A stretch of DNA of 10,688 nucleotides, taken from NCBI GenBank assembly GCA_964562855.1, contig CAZLVB010000027.1:1-10688 (forward strand). The letters run 5' to 3'. Position numbers and translations under genes: made by a program. Origin of the DNA: 2-12-FULL-41-17 sp964562855. GTDB taxonomy: Bacteria; Patescibacteriota; Microgenomatia; Curtissbacterales; GWA2-41-24. The stretch's first letter is position 1; each line of letters opens with the position of its first letter. This document shows, one piece after another, positions 1 to 5,596 of this stretch. The notes below the pieces were generated by a model. That model was given only the letters and a program-made list of their open reading frames with translations, did no database searches and was not told where the DNA came from.

Positions 1-214
1 GTAAATTCTCCGATTTAATCTGAACCGCAGCAGATGCTAAAAAAGGATTAGCCGGGCACAAAATGATCGTTCCAGAAAAGTTACTGGCCTCTTGTGAAAT
101 TTCTTTGAGCCAAGTGGCGAGATCTTCCAAGGTTTTGTTTGCCTTGTGATTTGCAATAACCAAAGGCGTCCCCCACTGTGCTCTTCGAGCTTCGAGGGGT
201 AAAGTATCATTCAT
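1..214 (-). CDS. tpiA: Triosephosphate isomerase, N-terminal part (cut by window edge)
   Basis: Triosephosphate isomerase interconverts dihydroxyacetone phosphate and glyceraldehyde 3-phosphate in cytoplasmic glycolysis. Only the first 71 codons are visible; the gene runs off the left edge. Seen: the translation contains LVIANHKANKT at about residues 18-28, matching the family's first strand and the IANWKMN signature. N22 and K24 correspond to the Asn and Lys that bind substrate. The Trp and Met of the usual signature are His and Ala here. A second strand, TIILCPANPFLAS (about 49-61), matches the family's 'APPFPYL' segment. The ATG start overlaps the thioredoxin stop by 8 nt, so the two genes are probably cotranscribed and translationally coupled. 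No Shine-Dalgarno sequence precedes it. The catalytic His and Glu lie outside the window, so activity cannot be judged. Confidence 0.8.
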   Translation of the reverse strand, partial: MNDTLPLEARRAQWGTPLVIANHKANKTLEDLATWLKEISQEASNFSGTIILCPANPFLASAAVQIKSENL

Positions 215-470
215 GCTTTGAGATGATCTTTTGGAAGTTTTCTTTTGCTGTTGCACCGATTATGCGGTCAACCTCTTTGTCGTCCTTAAGGAAAATATAA
301 GTTGGAATCGACATAACCTGATACTTTGCAGCTTTATCCTGGTTTTCGTCAACGTTAATCTTTTCAAAGGTGACTTTGCCGGCAAGTTCTTTCTCAAGAT
401 CCTCAATTAAGGGTTCCATAAATTTGCAGGGACCGCACCACTCTGCCCAAAAGTCTAAAATCTTAAGCAT
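207..470 (-). CDS. trxA: Thioredoxin, short form
   Basis: Cytoplasmic thiol-disulfide reductase that reduces protein disulfides using its Cys pair. With the ATG at 470 the protein has 87 residues. The active site WCGPC is at 11-15, the cis-proline segment SIPTY at 54-58 (Pro56), and the edge strand IFLKDDKEV follows, all in the expected order. It is shorter than the usual 105-110 residues because the first strand and helix before the FWAEWCGPC strand are missing; such trimmed thioredoxins occur in small genomes. A TTG at 479 would add three residues, but it lies inside the spacer between a strong -10 box (480-485) and the expected transcription start, so the ATG at 470 is preferred. It is the first gene of a probable two-gene unit with tpiA. 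It could also be called a thioredoxin-family protein of unknown partner. Confidence 0.92.
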   Translation of the reverse strand: MLKILDFWAEWCGPCKFMEPLIEDLEKELAGKVTFEKINVDENQDKAAKYQVMSIPTYIFLKDDKEVDRIIGATAKENFQKIISKHE

Positions 471-479
471 ACTTTTCAA

Positions 480-508
480 ATTATATCAGCGAGTCGTACA
501 TTGGTAAA
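480..508 (-). promoter_or_regulatory. Sigma70-type promoter of trxA-tpiA
   Basis: On the minus strand a perfect TATAAT (485 down to 480) is preceded by TG plus one base (extended -10) and, after a 17-bp spacer, by TTTACC (508 down to 503) as the -35. Transcription would start near 473, giving a leader of about 3 nt before the ATG at 470, so the mRNA is essentially leaderless. This placement decides the trxA start codon. Confidence 0.65.
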
Positions 509-524
509 TCGGTGAAGATGGTGT

Positions 525-540
525 TGTATACTGATACACT
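525..540 (+). promoter_or_regulatory. Possible uvrD promoter -10 region with small inverted repeat
   Basis: TATACT (527-532) and TACACT preceded by TGA (532-540, extended -10 style) are both plausible -10 boxes upstream of the ATG at 553. No good -35 is visible at 16-18 bp. TGTAT (525-529) and ATACA (534-538) form a short inverted repeat around ACTG that could be an operator. Evidence is weak; the region is the 72-bp or so gap between two divergent genes, so a promoter is expected here. Confidence 0.3.
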
Positions 541-552
541 GAGTCACCGAAC

Positions 553-2394
553 ATGAGAGATCCTCTTAAAGACCTTGATCCAGCTCAAGTCGAGGCTGTT
601 AAACAAACCGATGGACCGGTTTTGATTTTAGCCGGAGCGGGCAGCGGTAAAACCAGAGTATTGACTTACAAAGTTGCTAATCTGATTGCCCAAGGAGTAC
701 GTCCAGAAAATATCCTAGCTATAACTTTTACTAATAAAGCGGCCAATGAGATGAAGGAAAGAATACAAAAGTTAATAGTTCACAGTTCACAGTTCACAGA
801 TAAAAAAGTAAGGTCTGTGAACCGTCAACCGTCAACCGTCAACAATCTTCCTTTTGTCGGCACTTTTCATGCTTTTTGCGCCAGACTTTTGCGAGTTGAT
901 GGTAAGTTTTTGGGTATACCTTCCAGTTACTTAATTTACGACGATGACGACAGCCTGAGTCTTATCAAGAGGATCATGAAAGAAGCCAATATCTCCGTAA
1001 AAAACTTTAGGCCTAGTTCAATTCTGGCGGCTATCTCTTCGGCTAAGAGTGAGCTTGTAAACTCTTCACAATACAAACAATTTGCCCGCGGGCCTTTTGC
1101 GCAAACGGTCGCCGAGGTTTACGAGATTTACCAGAAAGAACTGAAGGAACTTTCTGCCTGCGATTTCGATGATCTTCTAATGCAGACTGTTAAGTTGTTC
1201 GAGGCTAATCCTAATATTTTGACGCAATACTCGTCGCGCTATCGTTACGTTCTGGTAGACGAGTATCAGGATGTAAATACTGCTCAGTACGTTTTAACGA
1301 AACAATTATCTTCGGTCCATGGCAATTTAACTGTTGTCGGTGATGCTTCTCAGGCAATCTACTCTTTCAGGGGTGCAGATTTTAGAAATATTCTGAATTT
1401 TGAAAGAGATCTTCCAAATGCCCGTGTTTTTAATCTGGAACAAAATTATCGTTCAACAGGTAATATCCTTTCGGTTGCCAATGCAATCATCACACGTAAC
1501 AGTTCTCATCCGGTATTGAGGCTTTGGACCGAAAATCCTCTTGGAGAAAAAATCTCGATTTACAGTGCGGCTAACGAAATAGACGAAGCTAATTTCATAG
1601 TGGACCGAATTGTTTCATCAAAACTCCCCTATAAATCTTTTGCGGTTCTTTATAGAACCAATGCCCAGTCGAGAACCGTTGAAGAAGCGCTTCTGCATGC
1701 CAACATTCCCTATCGAATTTACGGCGGTGTCCGATTTTATGAGCGAAAGGAAGTCAAAGATATCATGGCTTATCTTAGGCTGATTGCCAACCATAAAGAT
1801 AAAGTTTCCAGAAATCGAGTAGAGAAATTAGGCAAAAAAAGAACGGCTAAGTTTGATGAGTTAGTTAAAGACCTGTTGACTGAGAAAAAACCCCCGAAGC
1901 CAATGGCACTGATTGACAAGATTTTGGAGAGTACAGATTATCTCTTGCTGATTGATGATGGATCCGAAGAGGGCTTGATGCGCGTGGAAAATGTTAAAGA
2001 ATTGAAATCTGTAGCTTCTGATTTTGAGAATTTGCCGAATTTTTTGGAAAATGTTGCCTTAATGGAAGGTATGGTAACACCGGATAAATCCTACGAAGGT
2101 AAAGTCGAAAAAGACTCGGTGACATTGATGACTATTCATGCAGCAAAGGGGCTTGAATTCGACAGCGTTTTTGTAATCGGCATGGAGGAAGGCCTGTTTC
2201 CTCATTCACGTAGTATGTTTGATCCAGCTGAGCTTGAGGAGGAAAGAAGACTCGCTTACGTGGCCATAACAAGAGCAAAACAAAAAATATACCTGACTTA
2301 TGCCAGCAATCGTCTGTATTTCGGAACAACCAGTGCTAATTTAGTGTCGCGTTTTATTGCAGATATCCCGGAAGAGTTAGTGTCTCCAATATAA
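553..2394 (+). CDS. uvrD: UvrD/PcrA-type SF1A DNA helicase
   Basis: ATP-dependent 3'-5' DNA helicase of the UvrD/Rep/PcrA family, acting in nucleotide-excision repair, fork restart or removal of proteins from DNA. All family motifs are present in order: Q-motif Gln12, Walker A AGAGSGKT (27-34), Ia ITFTNKAA (57-64), TFHAFC (104-109), DEYQD (236-240), motif III VVGDASQAIYSFRGA (261-275), LEQNYRST (295-302), motif V IHAAKGLEF (528-536) and motif VI VAITRA (570-575) with the arginine finger. At 613 residues it is shorter than PcrA/UvrD (about 720). The 2B region between motifs IV and V is trimmed and the C-terminal tail is absent. Residues 73-97, between motif Ia and TFHAFC, are encoded by a heptamer-repeat palindrome (771-843), an in-frame addition to a surface loop. 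The ATG at 553 fits the family N-terminus; no Shine-Dalgarno is visible. The RnfD-like gene follows after 18 nt. Whether it acts as UvrD, PcrA or Rep cannot be told from sequence. Confidence 0.95.
   Translation: MRDPLKDLDPAQVEAVKQTDGPVLILAGAGSGKTRVLTYKVANLIAQGVRPENILAITFTNKAANEMKERIQKLIVHSSQFTDKKVRSVNRQPSTVNNLPFVGTFHAFCARLLRVDGKFLGIPSSYLIYDDDDSLSLIKRIMKEANISVKNFRPSSILAAISSAKSELVNSSQYKQFARGPFAQTVAEVYEIYQKELKELSACDFDDLLMQTVKLFEANPNILTQYSSRYRYVLVDEYQDVNTAQYVLTKQLSSVHGNLTVVGDASQAIYSFRGADFRNILNFERDLPNARVFNLEQNYRSTGNILSVANAIITRNSSHPVLRLWTENPLGEKISIYSAANEIDEANFIVDRIVSSKLPYKSFAVLYRTNAQSRTVEEALLHANIPYRIYGGVRFYERKEVKDIMAYLRLIANHKDKVSRNRVEKLGKKRTAKFDELVKDLLTEKKPPKPMALIDKILESTDYLLLIDDGSEEGLMRVENVKELKSVASDFENLPNFLENVALMEGMVTPDKSYEGKVEKDSVTLMTIHAAKGLEFDSVFVIGMEEGLFPHSRSMFDPAELEEERRLAYVAITRAKQKIYLTYASNRLYFGTTSANLVSRFIADIPEELVSPI
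770..844. repeat. Palindromic heptamer-repeat element inside the helicase gene
   Basis: Left arm: AGTTAAT (770-776), then three perfect AGTTCAC units (777-797) plus AG. Right arm: GTGAACC (817-823), GTCAACC twice (824-837), GTCAACA (838-844). The right-arm units are near reverse complements of the left-arm units, so 771-799 can pair with 815-843 as a long stem. The innermost eight pairs (GTTCACAG, 792-799, with CTGTGAAC, 815-822) are perfect, and beyond them mismatches recur mainly at two fixed places in each 7-nt period. The loop is 15 nt. It is translated as helicase residues 73-97. Confidence 0.85.
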
Positions 2395-2412
2395 TAATTG
2401 GTAAAATGAGTT

Positions 2413-3222
2413 GTGTATTTGAAGGTCCTTGCCACTGACAATCGACTGAAAGTTGCCTTTACGCTTTTTCTGGTATGGATTTTTGCCGTTTGGCAGATGC
2501 CTAGTGACCAGCGGGTCTGGGGGTTATTTTACCCAATTTGCGCTATTGCAACAGTCATAATTTCGGATCTGAGTATTACTTTTGTTCGTGATCACAAATT
2601 TTACCTGCCTTCATCTTCTTTGGTAACCGGATTTTTAATCGGTCTGATTATCGCTCCGACGGAAAAGATATCGGTGATTGTGCTAGCCTCACTTTTTGCC
2701 TCGTTATCAAAGCAATTGATTGCCACAGGCTTGCGACAACATATATTTAATCCGGCTGCATTTGGGATCATGACGGTCAGTTTAGCCTCTGGAGTTTCTG
2801 CTGCCTGGTGGGGCGTCGGCGCAAGTTATTGGACATTAATAATCTTAATTCCCCTAATGCTTAGAATTCTTTGGCTCATGAGGCGAGTAACATTGCCGGC
2901 TTCTTTTTTAGCAGTCTATTTTCTATTTTTATTATTTAGTTTTAAATCTCTGCAAGCTACTCTTATTTCACTTTTAGATGGCTCAATAATGCTTTTTGCC
3001 CTTGTGATGCTCCCGGAGCCAATTACATCTCCAGTCCGGGGCCACTTTAAATGGCTTTTCGGCGCACTGGTTGCGATTATTTCTATCGCATTGACTAGAT
3101 TAGGAGTAATAGATGAGGTTTTATTACCGGCTCTTTTGATTTCCAATTTGGTAGGTTTTTTCTACTTAAGACTTGGCAAAGCCCCTCTTAAGACCCCAAA
3201 GACCGAAGGTGGTCAAAACTAA
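2413..3222 (+). CDS. RnfD/NqrB-family integral membrane protein (stand-alone)
   Basis: A 269-residue, strongly hydrophobic protein with roughly eight predicted membrane helices. Two segments recall the NQR2/RnfD/RnfE family: HIFNPAAFG (110-118), like the conserved NPAAFG loop, and LPEPITSPVRG (200-210), like the 'DPVTSP' loop in the second half. Known members are membrane subunits of ion-pumping Rnf and Na+-NQR complexes and carry FMN covalently on the Thr of an SGAT-type motif. I see no such motif here and no other Rnf/Nqr subunits nearby, so electron transport is only a family-level guess. The start is GTG at 2413: an in-frame stop (2407-2409) lies just upstream, and no better start is visible. 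It lies 18 nt after the helicase and is probably cotranscribed with it. The last 57 bp overlap the convergent Ig-like gene. The tail after the last helix is basic and short. Confidence 0.7.
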   Translation: MYLKVLATDNRLKVAFTLFLVWIFAVWQMPSDQRVWGLFYPICAIATVIISDLSITFVRDHKFYLPSSSLVTGFLIGLIIAPTEKISVIVLASLFASLSKQLIATGLRQHIFNPAAFGIMTVSLASGVSAAWWGVGASYWTLIILIPLMLRILWLMRRVTLPASFLAVYFLFLLFSFKSLQATLISLLDGSIMLFALVMLPEPITSPVRGHFKWLFGALVAIISIALTRLGVIDEVLLPALLISNLVGFFYLRLGKAPLKTPKTEGGQN

Positions 3223-3699
3223 ACCAAACCCTAATACGGCCATTGTTGGCATTAAGATCCCCGCCGGTGCTAGGGTTCCTGCGCTTTGTGAAGCGATAGC
3301 TTCCGGCAGGGCACCGATTGTTAAGGTAAACGAAACATTTTGGCTATCAGAACTTATTGAGACAGTATTATCACCAACCAGATCTGCTGTTGGCGTCCAG
3401 GACCAGTTACCAGAAGCATCTGCAGTTGCCGAAAGTGATTGGCTACCCACAGATCCTGTGACTTGGGTATTAGCGGTTGTAATTCCCAAAAAAGTAGGCC
3501 TTGCAGACGTAACATAAAATTGAGATGCTCCTTGAACAAAAGTAGCACCGCCAACTTGGGTAAGTAAACCGGATCCGGCCAGGGTAGAAGTTACACTGCA
3601 ATTGTAGGCAAGAATTGAAAAGATTATAAAAAATGCGCTGTGAAGTAAAACTTTTAAAACCTTAGGTAATGTTGGGTAATTTTTTTTAGGGGCAGTCAT
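3166..3699 (-). CDS. Membrane-anchored extracytoplasmic protein with one Ig-like domain
   Basis: A 177-residue protein of unknown specific function. Seen: a basic N-terminus, a hydrophobic stretch at about 15-33 acting as signal peptide or anchor, a Ser/Thr/Gly-rich region, then a beta-rich segment (about 66-128) whose pattern of TGSVGSQ, ATADASGNWSWTP and NTVSISS matches bacterial Ig-like repeats of surface proteins. A short linker leads to GTLAPAGILMPT (141-152), a hydrophobic helix (about 150-170) and a basic tail KRGFAKS. This domain order suggests surface exposure with a C-terminal membrane anchor; it is not a standard LPXTG sortase signal. Cys34 lacks a proper lipobox. The ATG at 3699 coincides with the predicted transcription start of a TTGCAT/TATGCT promoter. 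It is transcribed divergently from the FemAB gene, and its 3' end overlaps the RnfD-like gene. The antisense 114-codon frame shows no protein-like features. Confidence 0.75.
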   Translation of the reverse strand: MTAPKKNYPTLPKVLKVLLHSAFFIIFSILAYNCSVTSTLAGSGLLTQVGGATFVQGASQFYVTSARPTFLGITTANTQVTGSVGSQSLSATADASGNWSWTPTADLVGDNTVSISSDSQNVSFTLTIGALPEAIASQSAGTLAPAGILMPTMAVLGFGLVLTTFGLWGLKRGFAKS

Positions 3700-3705
3700 A
3701 ATTTA

Positions 3706-3734
3706 AGCATACAAACAAAAGGCGCTAAATGCAA
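3706..3734 (-). promoter_or_regulatory. Promoter of the Ig-like protein gene
   Basis: On the minus strand TATGCT (3711 down to 3706) is preceded by a 17-bp spacer and TTGCAT (3734 down to 3729). The expected start of transcription is at about 3699, the A of the ATG itself, so the transcript would be leaderless. Confidence 0.5.
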
Positions 3735-3738
3735 AATA

Positions 3739-3747
3739 TGGTAGGAT
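3739..3747 (+). promoter_or_regulatory. Possible extended -10 for the FemAB gene
   Basis: TGG followed by TAGGAT (3742-3747) resembles an extended -10. Transcription would begin near 3754, directly before the ATG at 3755, again leaderless. No convincing -35 is seen, and TATGGT (3737-3742) is an alternative -10. Confidence 0.3.
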
Positions 3748-3754
3748 TGTTTTG

Positions 3755-4765
3755 ATGATTGTCAGAGAAGTATCAGAGAGTGAAAAAGGTTCCTATAATA
3801 AGCTAGTTGGTCACATAATCCAATCCTGGGAGTGGGGAGAATTCCGTAAAAAAGCCGGCATTGATCTTGTAAGGCTGGGTCATTTTGAAGCAGATAAACT
3901 AATTATAGCCTACCAATTAACGTTTCATTCAGTACCTTTTTTCAAAAACACCATTGGTTATTTTCCTAAGGGGCCCATGCCCGATGAAAAAATGATTGAA
4001 ACATTAAGGGAGATAGGCGGGCAAAAAAACGCAGCGTTTATCAAAATCGAACCAAATGTTTTGAGTGACCAGAGACAAGCAACGCAAGATCAATTACCAA
4101 AACTAGGATTGATTCCTTCTAAAAAGTCGCTTTTTACAAAGTATAATTTTCTAATTGATCTTTCCAAATCTGAAGAGCAATTATTGGCAGTGATGCATCC
4201 TAAGACCCGATATAACATTGGGGTTGCTCAGCGGAAAAATGTTCAAGTTTACGAAAGCACAAAAGATAGTGACTTTGAGATATATATTAAGCTTTATTTT
4301 GCGACTACCAAACGACAAAAGTACTTTGGCCATACACAGGCTTACCACACAATGCTGTGGCAAACTCTTGCGCCTGCAGGGATGGCTCGGCTTCTGATTG
4401 CAAAATATAATAACGAGCCAGTAGTTGTCTGGATGCTTTTTAATTTTGGCCAAACCCTCTATTATCCTTACGGCGGCTCTTCGTTGGAATATAAGGAGGT
4501 AATGGCTTCTAACTTGGTCGCTTGGGAAGCAATAAGGCTCGGGAAAAAAATGGGTTTAAAAATTTTTGATATGTGGGGAGCCTTGCCGCCAGATGCTAAA
4601 GAGAACCATCCTTGGTATGGTTTTCACCGTTTTAAGGCTGGGTACGGCCCTGCCCATGTTGAGTACATAGGTACATACGATTTGGTACTCAAGCCCCAGT
4701 TATATAATTTACTCAATATCGCCGAGCGGTTTAGATGGGTTTATTTGAGGACAGTGTATAGGTAG
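3755..4765 (+). CDS. FemAB-family aminoacyltransferase (FemX-like peptidoglycan bridge enzyme)
   Basis: Members of this family use aminoacyl-tRNA to add an amino acid to the peptide stem of a peptidoglycan precursor at the cytoplasmic membrane face. Seen, with the ATG at 3755 as residue 1 (336 residues): an N-terminal QSWEWGEFRKKAG (23-35), the family's MHPKTRYNIGVAQRKNV (147-163), YYPYGGSS (236-243), IFDMWGA (270-276) and GFHRFKAGYG (289-298), the usual order across the two GNAT-like domains. Length and absence of a long coiled-coil insertion match single-residue transferases such as Weissella FemX rather than staphylococcal FemA/FemB. A TTG at 3752 is one codon upstream, but the ATG is preferred because of the nearby -10. 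The gene stands alone, divergent from the Ig-like gene. The amino acid and stem position it uses cannot be read from sequence; a protein-modifying role is possible. Confidence 0.9.
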   Translation: MIVREVSESEKGSYNKLVGHIIQSWEWGEFRKKAGIDLVRLGHFEADKLIIAYQLTFHSVPFFKNTIGYFPKGPMPDEKMIETLREIGGQKNAAFIKIEPNVLSDQRQATQDQLPKLGLIPSKKSLFTKYNFLIDLSKSEEQLLAVMHPKTRYNIGVAQRKNVQVYESTKDSDFEIYIKLYFATTKRQKYFGHTQAYHTMLWQTLAPAGMARLLIAKYNNEPVVVWMLFNFGQTLYYPYGGSSLEYKEVMASNLVAWEAIRLGKKMGLKIFDMWGALPPDAKENHPWYGFHRFKAGYGPAHVEYIGTYDLVLKPQLYNLLNIAERFRWVYLRTVYR

Positions 4766-4789
4766 TTATCTTATAGTTTTTTCGAGTTC

Positions 4790-4818
4790 TTGCCAAGTTC
4801 TAAATTTTTCGATATAAT
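4790..4818 (+). promoter_or_regulatory. Orphan plus-strand promoter in the intergenic gap
   Basis: TTGCCA (4790-4795), a 17-bp spacer, then TATAAT (4813-4818): 11 of 12 consensus bases with ideal spacing. Transcription would start near 4825. No plus-strand gene follows; downstream lies the AT-rich gap and then the antisense strand of the methyltransferase gene. A/T-rich DNA makes chance -10 boxes common, but the matching -35 is harder to explain by chance. Confidence 0.45.
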
Positions 4819-4946
4819 GTTTTTATTCAAATTTCTTGGATTTTCCCATAATCTTATAAATCTAGCAAAAATTCTCAAATATTGACAATTTTTCTACAAT
4901 TTTTTTAAAAATTGGGAATTTTTCTTAAAAAGATCTCGAGTTTCTT

Positions 4947-4966
4947 AAATTTTCCGGAAAATTTTT
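4947..4966 (+). terminator. Possible terminator: 18-bp palindrome followed by T run
   Basis: AAATTTTCCGGAAAATTT (4947-4964) is a perfect palindrome that can fold as a 7-bp stem with a CCGG loop; on the plus strand it runs into TTTTT (4962-4966). The stem is A/T only, so it would be weak. It lies about 180 nt after the FemAB stop and about 140 nt after the orphan promoter. Confidence 0.25.
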
Positions 4967-5020
4967 AAAAAAAACTTACTTCTGTTGAGACTAAAAGAGT
5001 TTTGAATAATCAGTCATCAT

Positions 5021-5041
5021 AAAAAATTTTCACTTTGAAAA
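5021..5041 (-). terminator. Weak intrinsic terminator after the methyltransferase gene
   Basis: On the minus strand TTTTCA (5041-5036), AAG loop, TGAAAA (5032-5027) is followed by six T (5026-5021), 30 nt past the methyltransferase stop. The stem is only six mostly A/T pairs, so the call rests largely on position. Confidence 0.35.
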
Positions 5042-5070
5042 GGAGCTTTTAGCAAAAACCTATAACGTGA

Positions 5071-5595
5071 TTAGATTTTGTAGAAAAAGATTTTATTAAT
5101 AACTTTTTGCGGTCGCGCGTTAGGGAAAGGGTTGGTGTTTGCAATCACACGTGTTCTGCTTTTGGCATTTTGCCAAATGAAGTCTTCGAATTTTGGCATT
5201 GTTTTTTTCTTGGCATAAACAAAAATTATGTCCGCGACAGCTAAATCTGCCTTCCAAAGACTTTCTCTTTGAACCCATATCTGGTTGCCTAAACCCTCCA
5301 GTTTAGTGTGAATAAGGCTTATTGCTATTAAAAACGGGTTTATTTCATAGCCAATTGCTTTTGCCCCTTTCTTGGCAGCAGCTATAAGCAAGCGACCGTC
5401 ACCGCTTCCAAGATCTACGACTGTTTCCCCTTTTTTAATTTGGGCCAATTTAATTATGGTTTGGACCATTCCCTTTTTGGCGCCGACGTACGGAAGTTCC
5501 AAAAACAAGTCAAAAACCGTGAAAAGAAATAAAAGTACTACAAAAAGTAGGAGGAACAAAACAACCAGGAGGATTAAGCTCAAAAATACCGCCAT
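5071..5595 (-). CDS. Membrane-tethered class I SAM methyltransferase, FAM173/ATPSCKMT-like
   Basis: A 174-residue protein with one very hydrophobic N-terminal helix (about 2-28), then LPYV (34-37), a soluble helix, and the SAM-binding motif VVDLGSGDGRLLIAAA (about 59-74) followed by GYEINPFLI (82-90). The order of one membrane helix, a 'LPYVP'-like motif, DLGSGDGR and YE-x-NP is that of the FAM173 family, whose animal members methylate a lysine of the ATP synthase c subunit or another mitochondrial protein. The substrate here is unknown; a membrane protein near the inner face is a reasonable guess. The usual VPT after LPY is VGA here. The frame extends upstream to 5712, but that extension overlaps the helicase-nuclease end. 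The ATG at 5595 begins 1 nt after the upstream TGA and fits the family N-terminus, so translation is probably coupled. No Shine-Dalgarno is seen. Confidence 0.8.
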   Translation of the reverse strand: MAVFLSLILLVVLFLLLFVVLLFLFTVFDLFLELPYVGAKKGMVQTIIKLAQIKKGETVVDLGSGDGRLLIAAAKKGAKAIGYEINPFLIAISLIHTKLEGLGNQIWVQRESLWKADLAVADIIFVYAKKKTMPKFEDFIWQNAKSRTRVIANTNPFPNARPQKVINKIFFYKI

Positions 5596-5596
5596 A

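Larger units (their letters stand above)
4766..5070. other. AT-rich intergenic gap between convergent genes, no protein gene seen
   Basis: A stretch of 305 bp with many A/T runs and no convincing reading frame on either strand. It holds a near-consensus plus-strand promoter (4790-4818), a small hairpin CAATTTTT/AAAAATTG (4897-4914), an 18-bp palindrome (4947-4964) and a weak minus-strand terminator-like hairpin (5021-5041). An AAGGAG at 5040-5045 precedes only an 11-codon frame. It could simply be a convergent terminator region, or could encode a small RNA. Confidence 0.6.

Noticed and set aside
770..844. The heptamer tracts as a CRISPR array
   Set aside because: Units are 7 nt, contiguous and without spacers, and they are translated within a helicase gene.
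3173..3517. 114-codon plus-strand frame antisense to the Ig-like gene
   Set aside because: No domain or motif, and the opposite strand encodes a coherent protein with signal, Ig-like domain and anchor.
4882..4910. TTGACA at 4882-4887 as a second intergenic promoter
   Set aside because: At 17 bp downstream there is only TTAAAA, a poor -10, so the perfect -35 stands alone.
5040..5102. AAGGAG followed by a GTG-started 11-codon frame
   Set aside because: The peptide is too short and featureless, and other genes here do not use Shine-Dalgarno sites; the motif is part of an A/T-rich gap.
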